Source: Gonocerus acuteangulatus
Lineage: Eukaryota > Arthropoda > Insecta > Hemiptera > Coreidae
Direction: 5' to 3'
Assembly: GCA_946811695.1 (NCBI GenBank)
Contig: OX328123.1
Coordinates: 154,174,438 to 154,238,437, forward strand
Length of the DNA: 64,000 nucleotides
Part shown: in pieces, positions 22,463 to 33,639 of the stretch
How the letters are laid out: each line of letters opens with the position of its first letter
How positions within the stretch are numbered: position 1 is the stretch's first letter
Made by a program: the position numbers and the translations under genes
Notes under the pieces: model-generated
Database searches by the model: none
The model's input: the letters and a program-made list of their open reading frames with translations, nothing else
Told to the model about the DNA's origin: nothing

Positions 22463-23519
22463 TGTCCTTACCATTTCAAACTATCGAGTATGAAAAATCT
22501 AGTTTTTCAGACTTGATATTTTACTCTTGCATTGCGGACGATACGGCTTGTGGAAAATTGTCGAAACTCTAGCCTCTTTGGAATTGCAGGAAATGCTTTA
22601 AATAAAGTGTAGAATATGACCATTTTTCAATGTATTACTTTGCCAATGTATCGAATATGTTCATTCGCTGGTTTGCTCTTAGTCGTCATAGTTTTGAGAA
22701 CAAAAACTAACTTGGCAAACTACCGAAAATGGTATATTCGTTACTTGATTTGCAGATATCACTAATATTATAGAATTAGTAGAATGCATAATGTCGAATG
22801 CGTCACATTCATTAGTTTGACAGTTAGTCTATCGGAATCAACAAACTACCGAAAATGGTATATTCGTTACTTGATTTGCAGATATCACTAATATTATAGA
22901 ATTAGTAGAATGCATAATGTCGAATGCGTCACATTCATTAGTTTGACAGTTAGTCTATCGGAATCAACAAACTACCGAAAATGGTATATTCGTTACTTGA
23001 TTTGCAGATATCACTAATATTATAGAATTAGTAGAATGCATAATGTCGAATGCGTCACATTCATTAGTTTGACAGTTAGTCTATCGGAATCAACAAACTA
23101 CCGAAAATGGTATATTCGTTACTTGATTTGCAGATATCACTAATATTATAGAATTAGTATAATGCATAATGTCGAATGCGTCACATTCATTAGTTTGAAA
23201 GTGGAAATATTTGTACAGTTAGTCTATCGGAATCAACAAACTATCGAAAATACGAAATTCGACAATTTAAAACGGCACCCAAGAAAAATCACTTATTACC
23301 AACAATATGCAAACTCACGAATATGATTTTTTGGTAATTAAAAAACAATAAAAAGTTTGTTCATAATTTCACCTTAAAATTAATAACAATATGCATAGAC
23401 AAAATATGTAAAATTGTCCTTTTGTAAAGGCGCTGATTTTGGAATCACTATTAAAGCTTTATCTTGTTCTCTTGAAAAGTACCGATTTTCATATTCGATA
23501 GTTTGACATGGAAGGGACG
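22463..23519. mobile_element. TIR element of about 1.06 kb with internal 126-bp array
   Basis: The left end reads GTCCTTACCATTTCAAACTA then TCGAGTATGAAAAATC. The right end, on the minus strand, reads GTCCCTTCCATGTCAAACTA then TCGAATATGAAAATC. The TIRs are therefore about 36 bp. It lies between the two DR copies. A left-end relative is at 59628-59840 and a smaller element with related ends is at 33640-33881. No transposase is seen, so it is non-autonomous. Confidence 0.7.
22715..23250. repeat. 126-bp tandem repeat, about 4.2 copies
   Basis: Units start with CTACCGAAAATGGTATATTC at 22720, 22846, 22972 and 23098, exactly 126 bp apart and almost identical. The last unit carries a small insertion (GTGGAAATATTTGTA). 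Confidence 0.95.
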
Positions 23520-24034
23520 ATATGTTCAGCTTTGAATCCATTTCCCTCGAAACATTGAGTTTGTTACTTATCCATCCGAAAGCCTTGCGAAAAAATGAAC
23601 AAATTAATTATGTGAGATCACACATAACATACATCCTTAATTATCATTCGTAATCAATCACTTGTAGACTTAAATAGATGTATTAAAAAAATTTGTATAT
23701 ATTATTACCAAAACTTGATCATCTCCACACTAGAACAATAATTGAGAGGAGATGGTTGACAGTTGAGTTTTCTATGGTAGAAATAGTTACTAAGGTAGTC
23801 ATAGTAGTTGAATACAACTAACTAAATGTTAACTTAAAAATGATATTTTTTTGTGACACCATAACCAGCTTGATTTTGAAGGCTTTGGGCAGAAGAAAGA
23901 CTGATCCGTTTCAAAGTTGCTACATCAGTCAAATAATGATAAAGGTTGGTGCTAAAAAGGGCTGTACTGAAACCTGTTGCAGGACTGTATAAGTGTCTTG
24001 TTTCCCTTGTTTACAACCAATTTATATTTTATAG
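23520..24034. other. No gene; partial DR copy inside
   Basis: About 23700-23880 resembles the DR repeat (GAGGAGATGGTTGACAGTTG and GAATACAACTAACTAAATG). No coding region. Confidence 0.45.
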
Positions 24035-24300
24035 CCCATGACGGACAAAGAATGACGAGGCCTTCACCCTCCCCTTGGACGAGGGGTAAACAACCCTAAG
24101 GAGACCGGGGGGAAACCCGACAGGACCTGTGAGTCCCCGACAACACATCGCTACCTGCTGCCTTTGTGTTCCGAGACCCGCCCCAAAACTCCACAGCCGC
24201 AGCCAGATTGCCCAGAACTAAGTCTATTCCAGACAACAAATTGGATTATTCTGCCAGAAAGGAGACCGTGTCAGCGTCTCTTTCGCTAATAAAAGGTTAC
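24035..24300. other. GC-rich block of unknown nature
   Basis: Distinctly GC-richer than its flanks (for example CCCTCCCCTTGGACGAGGGG and GAGACCCGCCCCAAAACTCC). No frame gives a recognisable protein. It could be a piece of a retroelement untranslated region, or an imported fragment. Confidence 0.35.
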
Positions 24301-24541
24301 ACGGAGCGAAAATACAAATAACATTCTGAATAAAGGAAACGAAATCTACGGGAAAATTCGATCAGAATGTGAACAAATTGTTACACAATAGTTTAGCAAA
24401 AAGTAAAAGGTATTTAGACATGGGGAGTCCGGGTTTCCCAGTTTCCCACTTGTTGCCTTTCAAGTCGGGGAAAATGTTTAAAGTAGTAGTAACCTGAACA
24501 TTCCCAAAGAATTGACAGCATCAGAGGAGCAACTCAAAACA

Positions 24542-24945
24542 AACTAATTTTTTATTAAAAATATATTTTTATTCATATCTTATCCCTCTGCTTTCTTCCT
24601 CTTTAAAACAATAAGTGGGCAGAGAGGGCTGACTGTTAAGTTTTCTATGGTCAATATAATTGTTGAATACAACAAAATGTTTAATTAAATATAAGGGTTT
24701 CAGAAGTCGGGGAGTCCAAGTGACATTTTTGAAAAAAAAAAAAAAAAAAAAGTTAGGTAGTGGAATGGGTTGTGAGCACCGTAATCTTGTGGGCGGTAAA
24801 GAGATCCAAGCGATTTTCTCAGACAGTAGCTGGTCCCTAGCTTCTGTTCTCATGAGTATTGTCACTTTTGTAATATCTACTTTTGAAATTCCAGAAGGAA
24901 ATTAAGATGTCTATGTGCGGATTATCAAAAGCATTTGATTAATAC
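24542..24945 (+). repeat. Direct repeat DR, second copy
   Basis: Same orientation as 21937-22345. It contains a long A-run at 24734-24751 that the first copy lacks. The 2.2 kb between the copies has no gag or pol. Confidence 0.8.
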
Positions 24946-26380
24946 TTTAATGCACAATAGGAAGTCAGTTACAAAGAAAACACGTCAAGAAGTTTTCCAT
25001 AATTTCATACTTGTAAAGGTATTAACCATCTATGAACCTAACTCACCAGCTTGGCTTCAATAATTTCAATCTGGTCGGTGCAACAGACTCTACATCGGCA
25101 AATACTTGTTGAATATAACTCTAAGTAAAACTTCATTCATTCGCCTTTCATTATTATAACCTCCCACAATTAAAGAAAGTAAATTCCAAACGTAATTACG
25201 TTTACAATACGCCATGACCAATTAAGGCCACGTTTTCCTCATTACGAATATGCTGCCACACTATCACTGTATCGCAATCAAGGAAGAATATTTGTATAAC
25301 TTCATTAACACAAATCTCCTATATCGAATTTTTCCAAGGCATTGTAATCCAGGTAAATGTACTCGTATTCTGCTTTTTCTATACCACCCAACTCCTTGTA
25401 GGGGTGGAAGTCATTGTAAAAGAAATAAGCTTATGAAAAACCTGGCTAACTACAGAATATTCTGTGAATTTCTGCATTATTGGAAGCAAAACTCAGTTTG
25501 GGACGGTAATATCCCTGAAATGAAAGAAGAAACTAGATATTGAGGACGGTTAACAAAGAAAGGATAAATCCTCGTGTCAAAATAATATAAAGACTCAGGT
25601 ATCCCAATGGAGATTTACGACTGATTATATTTCGAAGCGAATGTATTAGGCTTTTGTGAGGTCAACTTCCATTAACCACGATTTTCAACCAGTTTTTGAG
25701 ATTATAAAGGAAATACAAAAAAAAGTTTATCTATACCAATTTCGAACAATGTCAAACGGGCGAAAAACACCTAAATCCGTCGTTAGGATTCTAGCTTTTC
25801 TCAAAAACGGAGAAAAATGGTTTTCGCCCTTGATTCGTTTTCCCCGCAAAAATGTACCTTTAGTCACATTAACGCTAAACCTTAAGCGCAGCAGATGTGT
25901 CCCGCTGAACGGAATCTGCTCATGAAAGAAGTTTACTTTTCGATGTAGAATAAATATTTTTCTGTCTAATTTCATCAAAAGTAGTTCCCTTTGGTAGAGA
26001 GCAAAGTGCCAATTGGTGTGACATAACACTTACATTAAATCTGACTATATTAGGCTACCATTGGTCATTTTTAATTATTAACTGGAGGATGAAAATTTAT
26101 AAAAAAAAAAAACATTGGGAACATACACACTAATATTTGATCTGACTATATTGGAATAATGACCTTTAATGCAAACTTCAAAATAACAATGATGACATCT
26201 TCTGGATAACGTATATGGATATATTATTTATTCTGACTTTGTTAAGACTTCCATTTGATATTGTGTCAGCTAACATACACATGAGGATGGCAATTTCCGA
26301 AAAACATTACTCATACAGAAATCGAAATTGTAGAATTATTTATAAAAGAGAATAGCAAATTTGCTTACTGTTCCTCTAAA
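24946..26380. other. No gene seen, 1.4 kb
   Basis: Open frames of 90-100 codons at 25250-25543 and 25656-26029 lack recognisable motifs. The part 25620-25990 (CACGATTTTCAACCAGTTTT, TCTCAAAAACGGAGAAAAAT) has the style of the dispersed repeats at 45340 and 63300, but does not align well. Confidence 0.35.
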
Positions 26381-26430
26381 TTGGCGCTAATGCCCCAGAA
26401 GTCTATGCGCCGTATAAAAAATAAATAAAT
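26381..26430 (+). mobile_element. SINE tail fragment (shared 5S/family A tail)
   Basis: TTGGCGCTAATGCCCCAGAA then TATGCGCCGTATAAAA with an (AAAT)n end. Neither the head nor the core is present. Confidence 0.65.
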
Positions 26431-26439
26431 AAAAATCCT

Positions 26440-27470
26440 GTAAATATTTTTTTTCCGGAGCCCTGATTGTTCGCTACGTTCTAGAGGAGGTATGAGAGGT
26501 ATTCGACGCAACAAATTAAATCATAGAAGATTTAAGACCAGGAGAAGAACTTTGATTCTTCTCTCATGAGAAGAAAGGCGCAGAGAGGTTTTTAAAAGCC
26601 GGAAAATAAAATAGTACACAAAAATTATCCATATCTATCAGGTACAAGTAAAAAACAGTTTTGGAAAAAAAATATCAGATGGAAGAAGATTTTGAGTAGG
26701 AAATTAGCTAACAGCCTTAAATGAGCATTCTTTAAGTACATTCTAAAATATAAAGTAAGCAATATTATTATTGCGCCGAAAATGGCGCTCGTTACCGCGG
26801 GGTTAATGAGACGAGACCTCATTTATTTACAAGAGCCCTTTGAAGAATTAACCACATCTCCAGTATTCTGAGACAACTCGTACGTTTTATGATAGTTCTA
26901 TCTTCCTGTTTTTCGCTCTTAAATTCACTTTTTTTTTAAAAAATTTTAGTATTCGCTCCTTCCGACTCCCTCATTCAAAGCTTCGATCCAGGTAGAAGGA
27001 ACATTGATTCCATTCAAGTGTCAGATATTATTTTTCATAAGGTCATATGCTATTCTATAAGTAATTTAAAGCATTTTCCTTTGCTGATATTCTTGAATAA
27101 ATATCTTAAATAACAACAGTGTCAAAAAAAGTTAAATACCAAATAAATACTAAAAACCTAATATTTAATATATGTATATATTAATGTTAACATATATTGG
27201 CTCTCCACTAGTTAGTTTTATATAGTTTCATGACCTAAATCTGACAGTCCACCTTCAATTTGAAGACATTAATATTTGTTTTACATTTATTCTTATAATT
27301 ATTATGTCCATTTTTGTGGGGTTTTTTCTTGTAACATTATTCGATCAACGTATTCCAACGTAAATCGTTGGGAATTGTCTTCAAACCCCTCGGCAGATCA
27401 ACACTGCCACTGATTTATTTTACTAGATTTTGCAATAACTGCGCCTCCAAGGGTCATACCTTCGAAGTTT

Positions 27471-27471
<1 letters not shown>
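26440..27471. other. No gene; partial DR-related piece at the end
   Basis: No recognisable gene. 27195-27340 resembles the sequence just before the first DR (TTCATGACCTAAATCTGACA). Confidence 0.4.
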
Positions 27472-27534
<63 letters not shown>

Positions 27535-27566
27535 GAGAGAGGGGGAGGGAGGGAGGGGGGAGAGAG

Positions 27567-27606
<40 letters not shown>
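27472..27606. repeat. (TA)n followed by GA-rich tract
   Basis: A TA run to 27532, then GAGAGAGAGGGGGAGGGAGG and (GA)n to 27606. One strand of the second half is pure purine. Confidence 0.95.
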
Positions 27607-27609
<3 letters not shown>

Positions 27610-27879
27610 CATTCTAGGATGGAATCTGCAGGTACCTAGAAGAAACCATCGCCAATCCAATCCCAATCACAAACAGGGCTAAATGCATACCTTCTGATAC
27701 GGCCCAGAATTACTTCTCTGTTGATTCAGGACAACATTCTATCAAGCGTAGCTATGTGATAAAGAGGATTACAGGATGACGATCTTGGAGAAAAATAGAA
27801 AGGTGAGGTAGGAGAGGAATAGAGATGTTGGTCGGAGAAAGGGTGACAGATAGGAGTGATTGAGAAAGAATGGGAGAAA

Positions 27880-28010
27880 GTCAGGCAGAAAGACTGAGAG
27901 AGAGAGTGAGAGAGTGAGAGAGAGAGAGAGAGAGAGGGAGAGAGGGGGAGAGAGAGAGAGAGAGAGAGAGTGAGAGGGAGAGAGGGAGAGAGGGAGAGAG
28001 AGAGAGGGGG

Positions 28011-28052
<42 letters not shown>

Positions 28053-28060
28053 GAGAGTGG
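27880..28060. repeat. GA-rich purine tract
   Basis: (GA)n with GGG interruptions, about 180 bases, 270 bases after the previous GA tract. The long open frames reported across it are simple-repeat translation (Ser-Leu or Arg-Glu) and not genes. Confidence 0.95.
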
Positions 28061-28061
28061 A

Positions 28062-28664
28062 AGGGAGGGAGGGTAGAGCTATAGTTATTATTACAGGTCG
28101 GGAGCCGAATGACGGACGAAGGGGCGAAATGAGCGACGGAGAAAAAATAAAAGGCCCAACAAAAAGGAGTTGATTATACACCGCCGACGATAGGTCAAAC
28201 ATCATCAAATCTCTAAAAGGCAAACAGCCGCCGATTTACAAGCTTCGTTTCACTCCCCGCAAACCTCCTATTAGCCACGGTCTTTTTCATTTTATTTATT
28301 CCATTCATGATTAAATATAACTAATATAAAAAGAATATTATAAGATGTTGAATACTCTAATTAGTTTAAAACTTATTATATTCAACCTGTAAATAATATC
28401 CCTGATATAAGTGGAGTTCACATTTAAATAAAAAATCATTCTCTAGTATAAAGGTGAAACTTGTCAGGGTTCGGCCTTAATAGTTTATAAAACCGCATTT
28501 GTTTTTATTAAAGTAAGTTATTATAGTCAACATTATTATTATGTATTCTCTTTTATAGATACAAAAGTCATAACAACATTTAGGAAAGCAAATGTTATAT
28601 GTAGTAGGAATTTTGAATTGAAATTGCACGACCAGTCAAAATGTCTGTTCTGGTAAATCTAGTG

Positions 28665-28667
<3 letters not shown>
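28062..28667. other. No gene seen
   Basis: No recognisable coding region or repeat. Confidence 0.4.

Positions 28668-28709
<42 letters not shown>
28668..28709. repeat. (TA)n microsatellite
   Basis: Uninterrupted TA run. Confidence 0.97.
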
Positions 28710-28712
<3 letters not shown>

Positions 28713-28787
28713 TATTTGTTTCCTCCTTAGAGTAACCCTGCAAGAAGGGAGTTTATTTTTGTCTGCAAGTCTCATGCAATAAAGAGC

Positions 28788-28789
<2 letters not shown>

Positions 28790-28847
<58 letters not shown>

Positions 28848-28849
28848 TT

Positions 28850-28897
<48 letters not shown>

Positions 28898-28899
28898 TT

Positions 28900-28947
<48 letters not shown>

Positions 28948-28949
28948 TT

Positions 28950-28998
<49 letters not shown>
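28790..28998. repeat. Composite TA repeat with 50-bp period
   Basis: TA runs separated by CTTACATACATGTA at about 28847, 28897 and 28947, that is three spacers at 50-bp intervals, ending at 28998 just before a hammerhead-like motif. Confidence 0.9.
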
Positions 28999-28999
<1 letters not shown>

Positions 29000-29010
29000 T
29001 TACAAAGAAA

Positions 29011-29050
29011 GCCCCTGATGAGGTGCGAATAAAGCACGAAACATGTCGGA
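29011..29050 (+). ncRNA. Hammerhead-ribozyme-like motif
   Basis: CTGATGA at 29015-29021, stem GTGC/GCAC around a GAATAAA loop, and GAAAC at 29038-29042. Then ATGTC would give a tiny stem III (AC/GT) and a C cleavage position, followed by GGAC against upstream GCCC (one mismatch). An extra G between CTGATGA and stem II departs from the textbook core. Comparable units are at 16538, 43778, 44587, 51249 (minus) and 51804. Confidence 0.5.
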
Positions 29051-29239
29051 CAATGATTTTAAAGAAAGTAGTTGAAACAGAACGAACGGTTTCCTACTTA
29101 ATGGACCCCCTGCCACCGAAAGGAATAAGAACAAGTGATATATATATATATTTCTATGACTGCTCTTTGGCAACCTTCTTCAACTTTGAATTGTTCACTA
29201 TAATCTAAAAGTTATTGTGTTCTCTATCTATTCCCTAGG

Positions 29240-29390
29240 CATTTTTTCCTTTAGAAGGCTGCAATAGAGTATGCCGAACGCCCAAAATATAGATTTTTCT
29301 GAAAATCTGACTTTACTCTTGGCCAGTGTTTTTTGAGCTTCGATGAAGACTTGAAATTCAAGCCGAAACGGCGGCAGTAATATATTTTTT
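29240..29390 (+). repeat. Decayed relatives of the hammerhead-like repeat
   Basis: TAGAAGGCTGCAATAGAGTA then TGCCGAACGCCC at 29251-29286 resembles the unit at 16538. CGATGAAGACTTGAAATTC then AAGCCGAAACGG at 29341-29371 keeps the CTTG/CAAG stem and GAAAC. Confidence 0.45.
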
Positions 29391-29399
29391 TATATATAA

Positions 29400-30764
29400 A
29401 TTCATTAAGTACCCCTAAAAGAAATATTCTGAATAATACAAAAAAAAAAAAGTTTTCATTTCATTTCACGTGGAAGTTGAAGGACAATTAAAAATGAATT
29501 GCCGGATATTTCGGTAGAGTAACAGTACAATGTGGCACACTTAAACCATCCCGAATGTCGGGGCATAAACCTCGTGAACGGAAACTGATGCCCTAAGAAG
29601 AGGTTGGAGGATGACGTAATGAATTCCAGAGCGAGATGGTGGGGGCTGTAAAGAGGAGCTAATCTGTTAAAATATCGGTGGTTCAGATTCTCCACGGTCC
29701 TTTATAGCTGCCCCCACTTCGCCTATGTGGTTCTAATCCAGCAGTAAATAACTCCTTGTAGGCGCAACACGTGCCCAATCACTCCTGGCCTGGTCCTGCC
29801 ACTTCTTTCAATCAAAAATCGCTTTAGTGTCGACGAACCTTCAAGGTTAAATCAGGCCAATTCATATTGAATACAGTTTTGTGACTGGTTTTCATATTGT
29901 TTTAAGAGTTTCTTCAGGAAGAGTTCGACTCGCAGGTGTTACGTCATCTGGAGCGTGCTTTCATAAAAGTCTTCCCCCGGATGCGGTTTAACACTGTTAG
30001 AGGTGGTCGTATCGAAATAGATACCTGGCCAAGATGGACGCATGGCATACGGCTCTGGGGATACAAAAATGTCACAACAAACCACTTGAATCAACAAGCC
30101 AGGAAAGTTGACTTCCCCCTTCGCAAAGATTTGTTCACTCCTTCTCATATGTGAACGCCAGATTTAAACACACTACCCTTTTATGGCGATAACCATAATC
30201 GCAATAAATTTTATTTAGTTCCTACTCCTTACTGCACACAAGTCTGAAGATCGAACAAGCCATTCAACTCCAATAGAATTCAATCTTTACAGACAAAAAT
30301 ACTAATTTCGACTTATTCAATTTCATCCGCTCGTTGCTCCAAATCTTTCCTCCATTAAAAACTTCAAATCCCAGATTACTCCGTCCGTTGAGGAAGCCTA
30401 ACTCGCCTTAAAGGTACCGCAAATGTGCAGCTTCCCGCCTCACGACCTTTCAAGTCAACAACATTTTTAAAATTTACAAGTAATGTATTATTTTTGTTAG
30501 TGTAAATATGTACACACGCACACAAACATATACGGCTAAAGATAATTAGGAAACAATTGACCATGCGTTCGATTGGCCATCATCCATTACTCGATTTATC
30601 AACACTCTGAAATATTTAATAAAGTGAGCAAAATTTATATACCTTAATTTCTATAAAAATGTTTTTGGAGCAACCGTACAGGCGCTGCATGCTCTGTGCG
30701 AATTCTACTGAAAGAAACTTATTACAACAACACTTTTCTTTCTTCAATCTTGTAATATATATGT
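29400..30764. other. No gene assigned, 1.36 kb
   Basis: A 79-codon minus frame at 29456-29695 in a patch of higher GC might be a decayed retroelement piece, but I cannot place it. Frames at 29936-30154 on both strands are unconvincing. Confidence 0.35.
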
Positions 30765-30767
30765 ATA

Positions 30768-30837
<70 letters not shown>
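30765..30837. repeat. (TA)n microsatellite
   Basis: TA run preceded by ATGTATATATATGTA. Confidence 0.97.
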
Positions 30838-30840
<3 letters not shown>

Positions 30841-30944
30841 GGGTATATGAAGTAACTTGAAATCATTCCTGTCAAATCGGAATTAATGTTTGTCAGTCAT
30901 TCTTAAAGGTTCCTGCAAGATGGAGGAATGTTTTATTATTTCTG

Positions 30945-31660
30945 CTCTTATTCAAATACTATCCGAATACCCGTGGTTCGTCACGGCAGATAAGTAGCTA
31001 CTTTCTTGCGTTAAATAATGTATCATCAAAATTAACGCTACTACATAATTTTTTGCAGTTTATTATAGCATAGTCCCCGCCACTATATGAAAAAACAGAT
31101 AATCTAGAGATAACCCGTTATCTATAGGTTTCCAGGATGAGCGTTATAAGGCGGGGGGCTGAGTTGTTGTTAAATGTTAAATTTTTTTGTCAACATGTCA
31201 TTTGGATACACCCATTATATTTGCGAGTATTACCAAGAGGTGTTATGACTGGGGATGCTGATGGGTAAAGAGGCTGTACAAGGGTTCGGGATATTATTAC
31301 CTCGGATGGACCATCACCAGCATGAACCGCAATTAAAATGGTGATTTTGTCCCTTATAGCGTAAACTCTATGAGGGACAGTTAATTTCTAGTAATTCATG
31401 ATCTCCCATCATAGTTGAAATTAACCTCAATTAAGAATAATACTATGAAATAGGTACAGTACGTTAACAGCTGTTCTTTTATCATCCTAGCAACGCATGC
31501 TGCCTAGGCTTGCCTGCTCTAACCAACTTAAACTTTAAACCCCTCTAAAAATACTTAAAAATTCGAATATCAAAAAATCCTTTCTTAGCGAGTGTCTACA
31601 TGCTAAGGAGAGTGTCCACGCAAAATTTCAAATTTTTCTGTGTATTTGACAAATATATAG
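30945..31660 (+). repeat. Dispersed repeat R700, plus copy
   Basis: The longest copy of the family seen also at 13722-14365 (minus) and 53705-54090 (plus, shorter). It starts near GAATACCCGTGGTTCGTCAC and ends near AAATTTCAAATTTTTCTGTG. Diagnostic inner phrases are ACTGGGGATGCTGATGGGT and GATGGACCATCACCAG. No open frame. Confidence 0.78.
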
Positions 31661-31688
31661 TAGATTTTAAAATAAACAAATAAATAAT

Positions 31689-31912
31689 TAAATAAATATT
31701 ATTTATTTATTTACATTTTAACGTCCATTTATTATTAACTACGAATTTTAGGACGGGTTATCTATAGGTTACCACCCTTTTCTAGCCAGGATAGGGGTGA
31801 TGCCTTTTCTTTTTTCGAAAGAAAAGCCGCCACTCCTAGTGGGAATCGAACCCACGACCTTTGAGCTCACGCCTTAACCCTCACGGCTACCGGGTCTCCT
31901 AAATAAATATTA
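31689..31912 (-). mobile_element. tRNA-derived SINE (family B), complete
   Basis: The head on the minus strand starts at 31899 with GGAGACCCGGTAGCCGTGAG, B box GGGTTCGATTCCC, core (plus strand ATCTATAGGTTACCACCC) and tail (AACGTCCATTTATTATTAAC). A perfect 13-bp target-site duplication, TAAATAAATATTA, lies at 31689-31701 and 31900-31912. This is the best-preserved family B copy. Confidence 0.88.
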
Positions 31913-32094
31913 AAAGATTATAATAATTTATTTATGAGCACCCCGCATTGACAGCGTTTCGCCCGTCATTGACAGCGTGTAATTAAAGAAATGGGGGCTA
32001 TAAAAGGATATGAATAAAAATAAATGCATAAATAAGAGAAGAAAACAACAGCATAATTTACATAGCTAAACTGGTCTTGCCTGGTGGTCAAATC

Positions 32095-32298
32095 TTAAGA
32101 AGCGTCTTCCTGGGAGGATAGGAGAAAAGGGATGAGGCGGGATTTAAATACGGGTAAGGTAGGAGAGTGTCGAATCGAAAGAGGGATAGAGTTCCAGAAG
32201 GAGGAGGCTCGGGAGATGAAGGAACGGTCGAAAAAGGCTGTTTTCGGTGGTGGATAGAGATCGGAGGGACAAGAACGGGTACCACGGGAATGGGCAGA
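32095..32298 (-). pseudogene. Non-LTR retrotransposon ORF2 C-terminal fragment
   Basis: The minus frame from about 32298 reads FSAHSRGTRSCPSDLYPPP, then SFISRASSFWNSIPLSIRHS, PTLPVFKSRL and a stop at 32095. The RSF...FWNSIP...LPVFKSRL arrangement is typical of the very C-terminus of Jockey/CR1-like reverse transcriptase ORFs. Only about 65 codons remain. The upstream part is interrupted by the element at 32307-32946, and no polymerase domain follows beyond it. Confidence 0.7.
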
Positions 32299-32956
32299 AA
32301 AATAAAGGTACTTACGTACTAGTTGCACCGATCACGAGAAGTGTGTCTCATTCAGGGATCCGGATCATGAAATCAGAACTCAAATGAAGCGTTTTTATTG
32401 GCTGATTCCTATGGGCAATTGGCTGTTCTTTCTTTCGTTCTAGTCATCGTTTTGTGTTCACTTACTGTTAGATTTGTGTTTTTTACAAGTTATATTTATT
32501 GTTTCTAGTTTCACTTCTTAGTGTTGTAGTGTTATTTGTGCTGTTCTTTCGGCTAGGAAAATGAGTATTTGGGATTTACCAACGAATGAAAAAGTAATCT
32601 TATATTGCATATCGACCCATTTTCCACCGAAAAACCAGTGATCTATATTACCAACGAGTTGGATTAACTATAGTTTCGATATAACCTTGAGCGAGCTTAG
32701 CGAGCTGAAACGCATAGCAATTAACATAAGTGCTAATGTTATATAACCTAGGAAACAAGTAGCACTTACGTTTATGGCATAATTGCTGTGAGTTTCCGCT
32801 CGCTCAAGCTTATATCGAATCTCTATATTAATAACTGATCTTTCAGTCGCCATATTGCCACAACTTCAATTGAGATCTCATTTCATGATCCGGATCCCTG
32901 AACGAGACCCACTTCTCGAGATCTGAGCAACTAGTACGTAAGTACCAAAAAATAAA
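32298..32956. mobile_element. Mutator-like foldback element with long TIRs
   Basis: The ends are GGTACTTACGTACTAGTTGC from 32307 and the same sequence reading inward from 32946. Similarity between the two ends continues for about 85 bp (both contain CAGGGATCCGGATCATGAAA). The flanks AAAAATAAA (32298-32306) and A-AAAAATAAA (32947-32956) give a 9-10-bp duplication, the size expected for Mutator-like elements. Inside there is another inverted pair (GAGCGAGCTTAGCGAGCTGA against TCCGCTCGCTCAAGC). No transposase. Confidence 0.7.
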
Positions 32957-32959
32957 TTA

Positions 32960-33495
32960 AAAAATAAATATTGACAGCTAAAGGAATGTTAATTACCTTA
33001 AACCATGAAAAATTATACCTTGGGAGAACAAGCAAAAACCCTTGTTCCTGCATTAGGATTGGTAGGGATATGGAAGTGAGGTTAAGAAGGGTTCGGGAGG
33101 TAGAGAAAGAACAGGACGGTGTCCGAGAACAGGCAGGGAACCAAGAGGCAGGTAAGGCGTTAATGAGCCACGGCTAACGAAGTGCCGAAAGCGGCTGAGG
33201 TTTTGACCTTGGGTAGTATTGTTCCACCAAGGACGGCTGGAGAAAGCCCGGCCGCTCCGCTACAGACCGGACGGAAAACATCAGCGCTCCCGCATAACTG
33301 CATACTAACTATGACATAAATTTGAGGGTTGGACGGGCGTGGATGATTTGGCGGGTGTAATTACAGCAGGATATATTGGAGTGAAAGCAGTTGTATGGTT
33401 CCGACATTTTTGAACAACGTGATTACGATACTCGATAATGCTACGAATAAGTTAGGTTCTTATCCTACCTAACGCTTTTTGACCAAAATACTCAC
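32960..33495. other. No gene assigned
   Basis: A 68-codon plus frame at 32971-33177 ends in a Glu/Arg-rich stretch without a recognised domain. Confidence 0.35.
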
Positions 33496-33498
33496 TTG

Positions 33499-33550
33499 AG
33501 GCGCTAATAGCCAAACAGTTGATGCGCCGTTAAAGAAAAGAAAAAACAAA
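33499..33550 (+). mobile_element. SINE tail fragment (shared 5S/family A tail)
   Basis: GAGGCGCTAATAGCCAAACA then GATGCGCCGTTAAAG and an A-rich end. No head. Confidence 0.65.
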
Positions 33551-33639
33551 AAAAATACTCACTCGCAAACGTTTAGGGACACGCGACCAAAATAACCATG
33601 CTACAAACCAATTAACCAGGCTTAGTGAAATCTCACATG

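Noticed and set aside
22715..23250. CRISPR-like array or centromeric satellite
   Set aside because: Units are contiguous without spacers, only about four copies, and enclosed by TIRs.
21937..24945. LTR retrotransposon
   Set aside because: The direct repeats lack TG...CA ends and a primer-binding site, and no gag or pol frame lies between them.
25656..26029. Overlapping 89- and 100-codon frames on both strands
   Set aside because: No recognisable motif on either strand; the composition fits chance openness in a CG-poor repeat-like segment.
27726..28223. 165-codon minus frame, the longest in the window
   Set aside because: It is translation of (GA)n/(CT)n simple repeat (Ser-Leu runs) with no non-repetitive domain.
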